Shown: positions 8,092 to 16,630, numbered from the stretch's first letter. The stretch is 64,000 bases of DNA from Rossellomorea sp036867415 (GCF_036867415.1 NZ_JBAJHU010000002.1:658791-722790); one strand, 5' to 3'. The notes: generated by a model not told the origin, from the letters alone. Made by a program: numbers and translations.

Positions 8092-8116
8092 CACATTCTC
8101 CTCCTGCCGTTAAGCT

Positions 8117-8152
8117 GAAACCCCTCCCGCAATGAAAAGCAGAGGGGTTCAT
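8117..8152 (-). terminator. Terminator of the ung unit
   Basis: AACCCCTC and GAGGGGTT arms with a roughly 17-base loop lie between ung and the small Cys-rich gene. The T-run is short, so read-through is possible. Confidence 0.55.
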
Positions 8153-8155
8153 GGA

Positions 8156-8171
8156 TGTTTCACGTGAAACA
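8156..8171. promoter_or_regulatory. parS site (ParB/Spo0J binding)
   Basis: TGTTTCACGTGAAACA is a perfect palindrome and an exact match to the Bacillus parS consensus TGTTNCACGTGAAACA. It lies between ung and its terminator. ParB (Spo0J) loads on such sites in the origin-proximal part of the chromosome. Confidence 0.88.
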
Positions 8172-8177
8172 CCCTCC

Positions 8178-8852
8178 TTATTCAATACACCAGTCGATCT
8201 CATTCATTCCCTGCTCTTTTAAAAATTGATTCGCTTGGGAATAAGGTCTGCTGCCAAAGAACCCCCGGTGGGCCGATAATGGACTCGGATGAGGGGCAGT
8301 GATGATTTTATGCCTTGACTCATCGATCAACGACCGTTTGCTTTGTGCCGGTTTTCCCCATAAAAGGAACACCATCGGCAATTTGCGTTCATTCAGAAGC
8401 CGTATCACTTCATCCGTGAATTCCTCCCACCCTTTTCCCCGGTGAGAGTGCGCCTTCCCTTCCTCGACGGTCAAAACGGTATTCAGCAGCAGGACCCCCT
8501 GTTCCGCCCATTTCACAAGCGAACCGTGATCCGGAATGCTGCAGCCGATATCATCCTGAAGCTCCTTGTACATATTGCGCAGAGACGGCGGCACTTTTAT
8601 GCCTTTTTTGACAGAAAAACTGAGTCCCTCTGCCTGATCCGGTCCATGATAGGGATCCTGTCCCAAGAGGACGACCTTTACATCCCTATAGGCGGTATAG
8701 TGGAACGCATTGAATAGATCATGCATGGACGGATGCGTATCCGACGATTGATATTCTCTTTTCAACCACTCTCTTAACTTCAAATAATAGTCTTTCTGAA
8801 TCTCTTCCTCCAGAATCCGGGACCAATCATTTTGAAAAATAGCAGGTGACAA
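8178..8852 (-). CDS. ung: Uracil-DNA glycosylase, family 1
   Basis: Removes uracil from DNA to start base excision repair. 224 residues, normal length. The water-activating motif GQDPYHGPDQAEGLSFS carries D66 and H69; LLLNTVLTVEEGKAHSH and HPSPLSAHRGFFGS are the uracil-recognition and Leu-intercalation loops. The start is TTG 8852 with AAAGGATG upstream; the nearby ATG at 8862 is in another frame. It follows the DUF4230 gene by 15 bases and is probably cotranscribed with it. A parS site lies just past its stop. Confidence 0.96.
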   Translation of the reverse strand: MSPAIFQNDWSRILEEEIQKDYYLKLREWLKREYQSSDTHPSMHDLFNAFHYTAYRDVKVVLLGQDPYHGPDQAEGLSFSVKKGIKVPPSLRNMYKELQDDIGCSIPDHGSLVKWAEQGVLLLNTVLTVEEGKAHSHRGKGWEEFTDEVIRLLNERKLPMVFLLWGKPAQSKRSLIDESRHKIITAPHPSPLSAHRGFFGSRPYSQANQFLKEQGMNEIDWCIE

Positions 8853-8867
8853 TGTGAGACATCCTTT

Positions 8868-9626
8868 CTAGTCCTGATACGTAATATTCACTTTATACCC
8901 CAATTGTTCAAAGAAACCCTTCAGCGATTTTTCGGCATTTTTCTCAGCTGCCTGAAGAATGCCTTGTTCAATCGCTTCTTGACTGATCAGATCTTTTGCC
9001 ACATCTGCCAGTGCAAAGCCTTCATTCCAGTCCACGTCATTTCTGAATATCCCTTCAACGGAGAACGTTTTGATATGTTCCGTATCGATGGATGGTTCTT
9101 GAAGAATCTCGGCCCGGGGCAGCGTCAGCTGGATCTGTTTCTTCTCTTCATCGACTACTATATCGTTTTTATCAATCTGCTGTAAATCGACGCCGGCCAG
9201 CACCGTTCCAGGCACCACCATCAGCAATTCCCGCTTCGTACCCGGGATATCAGCACCGATATCCTTTCCGAACAGCTGATTATCCTCCTGTTCAATAACC
9301 GCTTTCACAAACCCTTGTGCGGTTGCGAGCGAGCTCATCTCCTGGATCCGCTCCACAAACGAACCCCTCTCCTCTGTAAAAGTGGACCCCCCCAGCCAGG
9401 AATACATGCCAATCGCGGTCCCTCCCACCAGTACAATGATCAGAAGCAGGATAAGCAGAATCCGATTCTTCCAGAAAGACAGAACCGACGTCATCAGTTT
9501 CCATGATTTCCTGTTGCTTCTGCTTCTATGATTAACGGCCACCGCAGCACTCGTTTCTCTTTCGTTCGCCTTTAACTCTTCCAAAATCCCTTCCATTTGC
9601 CTGATCTTTTCATGTTGATTACTCAA
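8868..9626 (-). CDS. DUF4230 family membrane-anchored protein
   Basis: A 252-residue protein with a cytoplasmic N-terminal segment of about 55 residues (helical, then Arg/Lys-rich), one transmembrane helix (about 56-79, ILLILLLIIVLVGGTAIGMY) and an extracytoplasmic domain of about 170 residues matching DUF4230, of unknown function. I prefer TTG 9626 because GGAAGG then has proper spacing; GTG 9635 is possible. It is 15 bases upstream of ung. It may be an envelope stress or assembly protein, but nothing in the sequence proves it. Confidence 0.75.
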   Translation of the reverse strand: MSNQHEKIRQMEGILEELKANERETSAAVAVNHRSRSNRKSWKLMTSVLSFWKNRILLILLLIIVLVGGTAIGMYSWLGGSTFTEERGSFVERIQEMSSLATAQGFVKAVIEQEDNQLFGKDIGADIPGTKRELLMVVPGTVLAGVDLQQIDKNDIVVDEEKKQIQLTLPRAEILQEPSIDTEHIKTFSVEGIFRNDVDWNEGFALADVAKDLISQEAIEQGILQAAEKNAEKSLKGFFEQLGYKVNITYQD

Positions 9627-9716
9627 ATACTTCACCTTCCTTACTCTCTATTATAAGAAAACCTGTCGAATCTTGGAAACAATTAATCTATCAAAATTAA
9701 TTGCTAGATTATGGAA

Positions 9717-9741
9717 GTTTTAATCTGTGTGCAGCGGGAAC
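9717..9741 (+). promoter_or_regulatory. SigB-type promoter candidate
   Basis: GTTTTA and GGGAAC with a 13-base spacer, 42 bases before the YflT-like stress gene. This fits the general-stress consensus (GTTTAA, 12-15 bases, GGGWAW), and the downstream family is SigB-controlled in B. subtilis. Confidence 0.6.
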
Positions 9742-9783
9742 AACACTAACAAGATCAAAATAACAATTGGAGGTTGAAATTTT

Positions 9784-10134
9784 ATGTATAAAGTAGAAGT
9801 TGTAGAAAACGTGGTAGGAGCGAAAACGAAAATCGAAACCTTATCATCGGAAGGCTACACAAAAGACGATATTTATGTGTTTGCCCATGACAAACACCGC
9901 TCAGAGGATATTACGCACGGAACAGGTACAGAGTCCATCGGAGTGAAAGAGCAGGGAATGATCGAAAGCATGGGGAACCTGTTCAAAAGCCGCGGAGATG
10001 AACTTCGTTCGAAAATGAAAGCTGTAGGCATGAACCAGACAGAAGCAGACACCTACGAAGAAGAACTCGACAAGGGGAAACTGGTCATTGTCGCATCCAA
10101 AGAAGCAAGAGCAAATAACGCTAGCCCGTTCTAA
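9784..10134 (+). CDS. General stress protein, YflT/GSP17M family
   Basis: A 116-residue soluble protein with the heat-induced stress protein YflT domain: KVEVVENVVGAKTKIETLSS followed by GYTKDDIYVFAHDKHRSEDI and a charged helical C terminus. Homologues are members of the SigB general stress regulon; their molecular role is unknown. TTGGAGG precedes ATG 9784 and a SigB-like promoter lies at 9717-9741, which supports the same control here. Monocistronic, with a strong terminator downstream. Confidence 0.85.
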   Translation: MYKVEVVENVVGAKTKIETLSSEGYTKDDIYVFAHDKHRSEDITHGTGTESIGVKEQGMIESMGNLFKSRGDELRSKMKAVGMNQTEADTYEEELDKGKLVIVASKEARANNASPF

Positions 10135-10141
10135 ATCAAAC

Positions 10142-10183
10142 TGAAGGCCCGCCCACACAGCGTTGAGGGACGGGCCTTCTTCG
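10142..10183 (+). terminator. Terminator after the stress gene
   Basis: GAAGGCCCGCCC and GGGACGGGCCTTC arms form a long GC-rich stem followed by TTC and a weak T stretch. Confidence 0.7.
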
Positions 10184-10279
10184 TGCTTGAAAAAGAAAGA
10201 AAATTTGTCATTCCGCACGCAGTATTATATTCTTAATTCAGACTAAAATAGAATCGAAAACAATAGGAGGTACTCATCC

Positions 10280-11089
10280 ATGTCATTGAAAAAAACCCTT
10301 ACAATCGCCGGATCGGATACGAGCGGAGGAGCCGGCATCCAGGCGGACCTGAAAACATTCCAGGAACACGGAGTCTACGGAATGACCGCGCTGACGACCG
10401 TCGTCACGATGGATCCCAATAACCATTGGCACCACAGTGTTCACCCGCTTTCAATCGATACGCTCGAAGCTCAGCTGGAGACCGTTCTGTCTGTCGGAAT
10501 CGACGCGATGAAAACCGGCATGCTCGGAACCGTCGAAATCATCGAGCTTGCTGCCAGGAAAATCGACCAATTCGGACTGGATAAAGTCGTCATCGACCCT
10601 GTTATGGTATGCAAAGGAGAAGACGAAGTCCTGAATCCAGAAACGACGGATGCCATGAGGGAGCACCTTCTTCAGCGCGCGACCGTCGTCACGCCAAACC
10701 TGTTCGAAGCAGGCCAGCTCGCTCAGACCGGACCGATCAAAACGATCGACGGCATGAAAGAAGCGGCAAAGAAAATCCATGACCTCGGAGCGAAGAACGT
10801 TGTCATCAAAGGCGGCAAGCAGCTGCAGCACGACAAAGCACTCGACCTGTTCTATGACGGCAGCGAGTTCACCCTTTTAGAAGAAGAAAAAGTGGAAACG
10901 ACATACAACCACGGCGCCGGCTGCACATTCGCCGCAGCCATTACATCAAACCTTGCCAACGGCCAGGATGTGAAAGAAGCCGTCGAAAACGCAAAAAAAT
11001 TCGTCACAGCCGCAATCAAACACGGCTTCAAGCTGAACGAATACGTCGGCCCTGTCATGCACGGAGCTTACAACCGTTTGGAGAACTAA
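10280..11089 (+). CDS. pdxK: Pyridoxine/pyridoxal kinase, ThiD fold
   Basis: Ribokinase-like kinase of 269 residues. In B. subtilis the homologue (PdxK, YwdB) phosphorylates pyridoxine and pyridoxal, and family members can also act on hydroxymethylpyrimidine, so ThiD activity is not excluded. Visible blocks are TIAGSDTSGGAGIQADLK (N-terminal substrate loop), VIDPVMVCKGEDEVL, VVTPNLFEAGQL, VVIKGGKQL and the catalytic anion-hole motif NHGAGCTFAAA. GGAGG precedes ATG 10280. The ung to pdxK neighbourhood corresponds to the B. subtilis ywd region. The terminator is a GTGCCAGGCAC palindrome. Confidence 0.9.
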   Translation: MSLKKTLTIAGSDTSGGAGIQADLKTFQEHGVYGMTALTTVVTMDPNNHWHHSVHPLSIDTLEAQLETVLSVGIDAMKTGMLGTVEIIELAARKIDQFGLDKVVIDPVMVCKGEDEVLNPETTDAMREHLLQRATVVTPNLFEAGQLAQTGPIKTIDGMKEAAKKIHDLGAKNVVIKGGKQLQHDKALDLFYDGSEFTLLEEEKVETTYNHGAGCTFAAAITSNLANGQDVKEAVENAKKFVTAAIKHGFKLNEYVGPVMHGAYNRLEN

Positions 11090-11101
11090 ATTGAGGTCCG
11101 G

Positions 11102-11146
11102 GGTGCCAGGCACAAATTGGATGATTTGTGCCTGGCACCCTTTTTT
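11102..11146 (+). terminator. Terminator made from a GTGCCAGGCAC repeat
   Basis: GGGTGCCAGGCACAAA (from 11102) pairs perfectly with TTTGTGCCTGGCACCC, followed by TTTTTT. The same repeat family is clustered at 2338-2520. Confidence 0.85.
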
Positions 11147-11212
11147 GGTTGGAGTTTTTTTATGCCGTTGCTAGGAGGCCTGGATATGAACTGCGGATGA
11201 GAGAATGAAGAT

Positions 11213-11310
11213 TTTTCGACAACTGGCGCAATTATTTGGAAATCGGCTCAAGAATTAATGAATATCCGGCGCAATAAAATTCAAAAGTGGCACAATCAAT
11301 ATTAATATAG
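11213..11310. repeat. Periodic array C (about 21 bp, GGCGCAAT word)
   Basis: GGCGCAAT, GGCTCAAG, GGCGCAAT and GGCACAAT start at 11225, 11245, 11268 and 11289 (steps 20, 23, 21), with A/T-rich spacers sharing an ATTNATGA-like pattern. The rest of the 11147-11634 spacer shows no gene or clear structure. Confidence 0.65.
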
Positions 11311-11634
11311 TTATATTCCGTTGATGAAGAAGGGATTTCTACTTTTCTTATCTAGCGAATTTATAAAAACGTCATGAAATGGGATGATTTCCAGCATAAT
11401 CAAGGATTAAATCAGTAAAAATAAACAAATATGTCTATTTCAATCCCTTCCTCCCGACTTATTTTCCCCCAACTCTTAGAAAACCGCATAACTACCCAAT
11501 GATTCGCCCGACCCGATTTCCCTTGTCACTCCGCCAATCCCCCCGCACAAACAGACTTTTCGCAATCACGGAAAAATTTTAGTAAAATAGAACATCATAC
11601 ACAAATTCTTTTCTGTACCTAAGGAGGAAATGGA

Positions 11635-11982
11635 ATGGAACCGATCAGGATCGCTGACGCGCAGGGATTGATCAATCAATTTGCCCGCCAGGATGTCTAT
11701 ATACATTTGGAAACGACGAACGGGGCATACGCCGCCCACTTCAACGAAGGATTCTTCAACGCCGGAGCCTATATCCGTAACGCAAAAGTCAATTATGAGC
11801 ACGGTAAAATTATCGGGGACGGACCTTTCCGCGTCGGATTGAAGATCGAGCTCGGCTGGATCTATGCCGAAGGCCTCACCCACTACGAGATGGATGAGCA
11901 CGGCCGGCTGCTGATGGCAGGCCACGGTGCAGACGGAAAGCTTGCAGTGGCACTCGAAATCAGCCCCAATCCATTTAACTGA
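11635..11982 (+). CDS. yojF: YojF family protein (DUF1806), bacillithiol locus
   Basis: A 115-residue protein of the YojF family, almost always next to bshB2. Conserved pieces are QDVYIHLETTNGAYAAHFNE, GAYIRNAKVNY and GWIYAEGLTHYE. Function is not established; association suggests a role with the bacillithiol deacetylase. AAGGAGG stands before ATG 11635. The bshB2 start lies 17 bases after its stop, so the two are an operon. Leaderless, cytoplasmic. Confidence 0.9.
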   Translation: MEPIRIADAQGLINQFARQDVYIHLETTNGAYAAHFNEGFFNAGAYIRNAKVNYEHGKIIGDGPFRVGLKIELGWIYAEGLTHYEMDEHGRLLMAGHGADGKLAVALEISPNPFN

Positions 11983-11998
11983 GAAAGGAGAGACCTCA

Positions 11999-12682
11999 AT
12001 GGAAAAAGAAAGAAGAGTACTTGTGATCTTCCCGCATCCGGATGATGAAGCATTCGGCGTGTCCGGTACGATTTCAACGCATATAAACAACGGAACCCCC
12101 GTTACGTACGCCTGCCTCACATTGGGTGAAATGGGGCGCAATCTCGGAAATCCACCGTTTGCAACAAGGGAATCGCTGCCCCTTATCCGTAAAAAAGAAT
12201 TGAAAAAAGCAGCTGAAGCGATGGGCATCAAAGACTTGCGCATGATGGGTTACCGCGACAAAACTCTCGAATTTGAAAACGACGAAAAACTCGCGAACAT
12301 GGTGACGGAATTGATCGAAGAACTTGACCCTTCCTTGATTATCAGCTTTTATCCGGATTACTCAGTTCATCCCGATCATGAAGCAACGGCAAGGGCTGTC
12401 GTACGTGCCGTCCGTCGCCTTCCGAAAGGATCACGGCCGAAACTGCACTGTCTCGCCTTTTCCAAGAACTGCCGCGAAGAACTTGGCGAGCCTGATATTA
12501 TCAACGACATCACATCAGTAAGAGATCAAAAGATCGAAACATTGAAAGCCCATATCTCCCAGACCGCCTGGATGCTAAAAGATCTCGAAAAAGGTCTTGA
12601 AACCAACGATCCCGAAGCATTAAAATGGGTCACCGTCGAAAACTTCTGGAGCTATCAATGGGAGAATGACAAGGTCGATTGA
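11999..12682 (+). CDS. bshB2: Bacillithiol biosynthesis deacetylase BshB2
   Basis: PIG-L/LmbE-fold zinc hydrolase of 227 residues that deacetylates GlcNAc-malate, the second step of bacillithiol synthesis. The zinc motif VIFPHPDDEAFGVSG is at residues 9-23 and the third zinc ligand in YPDYSVHPDHEATARAV. ATG 11999 has AAAGGAG at proper spacing; an in-frame upstream extension inside yojF has none. Operon with yojF. The terminator is at 12734. Confidence 0.93.
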   Translation: MEKERRVLVIFPHPDDEAFGVSGTISTHINNGTPVTYACLTLGEMGRNLGNPPFATRESLPLIRKKELKKAAEAMGIKDLRMMGYRDKTLEFENDEKLANMVTELIEELDPSLIISFYPDYSVHPDHEATARAVVRAVRRLPKGSRPKLHCLAFSKNCREELGEPDIINDITSVRDQKIETLKAHISQTAWMLKDLEKGLETNDPEALKWVTVENFWSYQWENDKVD

Positions 12683-12733
12683 TGAATTACCGGCAAAAAG
12701 CAATATGTTTTGGAAACTGAATGCATTTATTTA

Positions 12734-12772
12734 AGCATGGAATCTTTTATGAGGTTTCATGCTTTTTGTGTT
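12734..12772 (+). terminator. Terminator of yojF-bshB2
   Basis: AAGCATG...CATGCTT hairpin with an A/T-rich loop, followed by TTTTG. Confidence 0.65.
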
Positions 12773-12887
12773 GCAGCAAAACCTGACTCATGCCGTTTAT
12801 AGATTGGTATTTCATCATAATTTTTCAAAAACGGTGTAAATTTTAGTAAACCAAAATTATTTCTTCAAACTTATCAAACTTAACAAA

Positions 12888-12950
12888 TGAGTGATTACTC
12901 ACTTTACAATCCCGCCCAAACCATTTATATTAAAAGTGAGTAATCACTCA
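12888..12950. promoter_or_regulatory. Paired operators for the TetR regulator
   Basis: TGAGTGATTACTCACT (12888-12903) and AGTGAGTAATCACTCA (12935-12950) are exact reverse complements 31 bases apart; each has TGAGT/ACTCA arms. They flank the probable promoter of the ABC operon. The regulator encoded at 14750 is the obvious candidate ligand. Confidence 0.75.
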
Positions 12951-12985
12951 CTATTCCACATCAACCATTCGAAAGGTGTGAAATC

Positions 12986-13714
12986 ATGGACGCAATCATA
13001 CAGGTTAGCAATCTTTCAAAATCATTTAAAACCCAAGATGTCCTTAAAGGCGTATCGCTCGATATTGAGCAAGGTGAGATCTACGGGCTTCTCGGTCCGT
13101 CCGGATCCGGAAAAACGACACTGATCAAGCTCATGATCGGGCTTGAGCTCCCGTCAAGCGGGAGTGTCACGTTCAAGGGAAGCAGGCTGAAAGCGAAGAA
13201 GTTGTATCCTTCCATCGGCTATATGTCACAGTCCGATGCCCTTTATCAGGACCTGACGGCGAAGGAGAATCTGGCTTTCACAGCTTCTCTTTACGGTCTC
13301 AAAAAAGCGCAGCGGGAACAGCAGATTGAAAAAGTGATGGAGATGGTCGACCTGCTCCCCCACTTAAATAAGCCGGTCCACCAGTTTTCAGGGGGCATGA
13401 AAAGAAGGTTGTCGCTTGCGATCGCACTTCTGCATGATCCCGAGGTCCTGTTCCTTGATGAACCCACAGTCGGAATTGACCCGGTGCTGAGAAAAGAGAT
13501 TTGGGACGGATTCCGGAAGCTTAAGGAAGACGGGCGGACGATCATCATCACAACGCACGTCATGGATGAAGCGGAGCGCTGTGACCGGCTTGGCCTCCTC
13601 CAGCATGGGGAAATCATTTCGAGCGACACGCCGGCTGCGATTAAAACACAATACGGTGTGGGTTCAATCGAAGAGGTCTTTTTGAAAAATGGAGGTGTTT
13701 CCGTTGAGAATTAG
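12986..13714 (+). CDS. ABC transporter ATP-binding protein
   Basis: Nucleotide-binding subunit of 242 residues for an ABC-2 type exporter. Walker A is GPSGSGKT (about 36-43), the signature HQFSGGMKRRLSLAIAL, Walker B EVLFLDEPTVGIDP and switch His IITTHVMDEAERC. The substrate is unknown; the architecture with a TetR regulator suggests drug or lipid export. AAAGGTGTG precedes ATG 12986. The permease gene overlaps its end by 11 bases, and two inverted operator copies lie upstream. Confidence 0.93.
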   Translation: MDAIIQVSNLSKSFKTQDVLKGVSLDIEQGEIYGLLGPSGSGKTTLIKLMIGLELPSSGSVTFKGSRLKAKKLYPSIGYMSQSDALYQDLTAKENLAFTASLYGLKKAQREQQIEKVMEMVDLLPHLNKPVHQFSGGMKRRLSLAIALLHDPEVLFLDEPTVGIDPVLRKEIWDGFRKLKEDGRTIIITTHVMDEAERCDRLGLLQHGEIISSDTPAAIKTQYGVGSIEEVFLKNGGVSVEN

Positions 13715-14720
13715 AGGATTTGTCGTTCGTATCATCAGGCAGCTTTTCCGGGATAAACGGACGCTTGCACTGATGTTTTTGGCTCCGATTTTGATTTTGA
13801 CGATGCTCTCGCTTGTGTTTTCTTCAGAAGATTACGAGCCGAAGGTGGCTATCGTCGATGTCCCTAAGCCTCTTGAAGCGAAACTGGATGTCAGCGGATT
13901 TGAAAGCTATGAACATAAAGATGAAGCACTTGAAGCGATGAAGGACGGCGAGTTGGACGGATATGTCACGTTCGACGATCCCTCCACACCAGACATTGTG
14001 GTGGAAGGAAGCGACCCGTCGGTCAACGGGGCCGTGATGAAAAAGGTTCAGACACTCTTTCCTTCTCAATCTTTGAATCTATCGGATCGGGTGACTTTTC
14101 TATACGGAAATGAAGAGATGGGGATGTTTGACTCATTCGGGCCGGTTCTGCTTGGGTTCTTCGTGTTCTTCTTCGTATTTTTAGTAAGCGGGGTTTCTTT
14201 TTTAAGAGAACGAACGACGGGCACGCTTGAGAGGCTGCTGGCTTCACCGATCAAGATTTGGGAAATGGTCGTCAGCTACGTCTTAGGATTCGGGATTGTG
14301 ACGCTCTTGCAGGCAGCGTTGATTTCCTGGTATGCCATCTATATTCTCGACATGATGATGGCCGGCAGCTTCTTTAACGTATTGATTGTCATCGTGCTGC
14401 TTTCATTTACTGCGTTGACGCTCGGAATATTGCTGTCCGCTTTTGCCAAGAATGAGTTGCAGATGATGCAGTTCATCCCGATCGTCGTGGTCCCGCAGAT
14501 CTTCTTTTCCGGATTGTTCAATCTCGACACGATTTCAGAATGGCTCAGCTGGATCGGTCCGATCACGCCGCTTTATTATGCAGCCGATGCACTCCGCGAT
14601 GTGATGATCCGGGGGTTCGGGTTCACTGACCTGCTGATCGATCTGGCTGTCCTTGCCGGATTTTCCCTGCTGTTCATTACGCTAAATGTTGCAGCCCTAA
14701 AAAAATACCGTAAAATATAA
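13704..14720 (+). CDS. ABC-2 type permease
   Basis: Membrane subunit of 338 residues: one N-terminal transmembrane helix, a large extracytoplasmic domain (about 35-145) and five more helices to the C terminus, the ABC2_membrane_3 layout of exporters such as YhgE/LmrA-type systems. TTG 13704 is chosen because GGAGG at 13691-13695 fits it; ATG 13689 has no site. It overlaps the ATP-binding gene by 11 bases, so the two are translationally coupled. Substrate unknown. Confidence 0.88.
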   Translation: MRIRGFVVRIIRQLFRDKRTLALMFLAPILILTMLSLVFSSEDYEPKVAIVDVPKPLEAKLDVSGFESYEHKDEALEAMKDGELDGYVTFDDPSTPDIVVEGSDPSVNGAVMKKVQTLFPSQSLNLSDRVTFLYGNEEMGMFDSFGPVLLGFFVFFFVFLVSGVSFLRERTTGTLERLLASPIKIWEMVVSYVLGFGIVTLLQAALISWYAIYILDMMMAGSFFNVLIVIVLLSFTALTLGILLSAFAKNELQMMQFIPIVVVPQIFFSGLFNLDTISEWLSWIGPITPLYYAADALRDVMIRGFGFTDLLIDLAVLAGFSLLFITLNVAALKKYRKI

Positions 14721-14749
14721 GATACAACGACTACGTTAGGGGTTTATCC

Positions 14750-15397
14750 ATGTCTGAAGAAAAAGATATCTTTAAACAATTATTCGAACAGGAAGAACCG
14801 TTCACGGAGAAGCAGCAGAAGATCGTGGAAGCCGCGATCGAGATGTTTGCCGACAAAGGCTATGCCTCCACCTCCACGAGTCAGATCGCCAAGAAAGCAG
14901 GCGTAGCAGAGGGAACAATTTTCCGTCATTATAAAACAAAGAAGGACCTGCTTCTTTCGATCGTTTCTCCGACGATGGCAAAGTTGATCGCACCTTTCGT
15001 GATCCGTGATATCAACAAGGTATTAGACGCCAAATACGAGCACTACGAAGATTTTCTGAGAGCGATGATCCTGAACCGACAGGAATTCCTGAAGGATAAT
15101 ATGACCGTCTTTAAAATCCTGATCCAGGAGATTCCCTTTCATCCTGAACTCAAAGAGCAGTTCAAGGAGCATATCGCCCGTAAAATCTTTGATAAATTCA
15201 CTTCACTTGTCGATCACTACAAAGAAAAAGGCCAGATCATCGACCTCCCGTCTCCGGCAGTCGTGCGCTTCTCGGCCACCAGTATTTTCGGTCTGCTTCT
15301 CGTCCGCTATGTATTCCTGCCTGAAGAAGAATGGGATGACGAAAAAGAGATCGACATGACGGTGCAAATGATCATGAATGGTGTGGGGAAAGAATAA
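14750..15397 (+). CDS. TetR family regulator of the ABC operon
   Basis: A 215-residue repressor. The N-terminal TetR helix-turn-helix (about 22-68) reads KIVEAAIEMFADKGYASTST and AKKAGVAEGTIFRHYKTKKD; the C-terminal part is a ligand-binding helical domain of the TetR_C type. Third gene of the operon, 29 bases after the permease. The paired inverted operators at 12888-12950 imply autoregulation with the transporter. The inducer is unknown. Confidence 0.9.
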   Translation: MSEEKDIFKQLFEQEEPFTEKQQKIVEAAIEMFADKGYASTSTSQIAKKAGVAEGTIFRHYKTKKDLLLSIVSPTMAKLIAPFVIRDINKVLDAKYEHYEDFLRAMILNRQEFLKDNMTVFKILIQEIPFHPELKEQFKEHIARKIFDKFTSLVDHYKEKGQIIDLPSPAVVRFSATSIFGLLLVRYVFLPEEEWDDEKEIDMTVQMIMNGVGKE

Positions 15398-15406
15398 GGA
15401 TGACAG

Positions 15407-15440
15407 GAAAGAGCTCCGTTTAGCACCGGAGCTCTTTTTG
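15407..15440 (+). terminator. Terminator of the ABC-TetR operon
   Basis: AAAGAGCTCCG and CGGAGCTCTTT arms with an eight-base loop, followed by TT and G. Confidence 0.85.
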
Positions 15441-15558
15441 TTATACTTTTCCCGTGGCCAGACAATGATCCCCTCTCATGGGACGGTGCTTAAAATGAGG
15501 TCGTTTTACTCCTCTTCCTCACGGGTAAGGTACTTATATAGGAAGAGGAGGTTATACG

Positions 15559-16350
15559 ATGAACTTTCCATTTCACAAAAAGACTTTAGAAGGACAGCAC
15601 ATTTTAATCACCGGGGCCACCGGTGGAATCGGATCTGCGGCCGCAAAAGCAGCCGTTGCTGCCGGTGCCCGCATCACCATAACGGGCAGGAATGAAGAGA
15701 AACTGAATGACTTGATGAAGGAATGCGGCGAGGATAACGCGTTCGCCGTCAAAGCGGACCTGACCACTCCGCAGGCACGTGACCAGCTGGTTGAGTTTGC
15801 CGAGAACGAATTCGGCCCGTTCACCGGTCTCGTCAATTCGGCTGGAATCGGCGGCGGGGATATCGTCGAAAACCTGTCGGAAGACGATTTGCGGGGTACC
15901 ATGGAGCTCAATTATTTTGCACTGGTCGAGCTCACACAGCACATCTATAAGGGAATGAAAGAGAAACGGAACGGGGCGATCGTTAATATTTCCTCCCTTT
16001 CCGGCTTGAGAGGCACGCACGGCAATGCGGCATACAGTGCATCCAAGTTCGCCGTGATAGGCTTTACTCAGGCGTTCGCTCTTGAAGCCATCGAGCATGG
16101 TGTGCGTGTCAATGCGATCTGCCCGGGCTATGTAGATACCGAAATGGGCAGGAATGCCATCAAATCCAAGGGTGAGAGAAATGGCCGCAGCTACGAGGAG
16201 CAGCTGGAGCTTGCCAAAGACAGCATCCCCTCCGGCCGGCTGACTTCCCCTGAAGAAGTGGCGAACACCATCGTCTATTTATTGAGTGATGCAGCAGCGA
16301 ACATTGTCGGCGAGTCCGTCAAGATCTCCGGCGGCAGTGTGATGCGATGA
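15559..16350 (+). CDS. SDR family oxidoreductase
   Basis: Classical short-chain dehydrogenase/reductase of 263 residues. The NAD(P)-binding motif TGATGGIGSA is near residue 18, NSAG follows at about 95, and the catalytic triad is in NISSLSGLRGTHGNAAYSASK (Ser, Tyr, Lys). The C terminus has VAYLLSDAA-like VYLLSDAAANIVG. The substrate cannot be read from sequence; resemblance to 3-oxoacyl-ACP reductases is general. GAGGAGG precedes ATG 15559. Monocistronic with a terminator. Confidence 0.9.
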   Translation: MNFPFHKKTLEGQHILITGATGGIGSAAAKAAVAAGARITITGRNEEKLNDLMKECGEDNAFAVKADLTTPQARDQLVEFAENEFGPFTGLVNSAGIGGGDIVENLSEDDLRGTMELNYFALVELTQHIYKGMKEKRNGAIVNISSLSGLRGTHGNAAYSASKFAVIGFTQAFALEAIEHGVRVNAICPGYVDTEMGRNAIKSKGERNGRSYEEQLELAKDSIPSGRLTSPEEVANTIVYLLSDAAANIVGESVKISGGSVMR

Positions 16351-16363
16351 ATTTTGTGATTGA

Positions 16364-16400
16364 AACCCGCCGCTTTATCGTCAGCGGCGGGTTCATTTTG
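16364..16400 (+). terminator. Terminator of the SDR gene
   Basis: AACCCGCCGC (16364-16373) and GCGGCGGGTT (16384-16393) form a 10-bp stem followed by CATTTTG. Confidence 0.8.
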
Positions 16401-16509
16401 TATAATCCGAGCTAATCAGACGAGGTTAAAACCATTCTGGCAGCGGATAGTTTAATATGAATGCCGTTTTTCATCGAAATCCTACTGGTTTCCATCCAAT
16501 TCCCGGCTT

Positions 16510-16630
16510 TTTATTTTCAACTTTGGGACACTTATTTTCAACTTCGCACAATATATTTTCAACTTTCAGCATTTATTTTCAACTTCGCCTCATTTATCTT
16601 CAACTTTCCTTCACCACTAACTTTCAACTC
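16510..16630. repeat. Periodic array D (21 bp, TTTTCAACTT word)
   Basis: Six copies of TTTTCAACTT or close variants start at 16514, 16535, 16556, 16576, 16597 and 16621 (steps 21, 21, 20, 21, 24), each followed by about 10 variable bases. It lies in the 16394-16765 spacer, where no gene is supported. Confidence 0.85.

Noticed and set aside
16510..16630. CRISPR array
   Set aside because: The units are about 21 bp with degenerate repeats and no constant-length unique spacers; no cas genes in the window. The same holds for the other five arrays.
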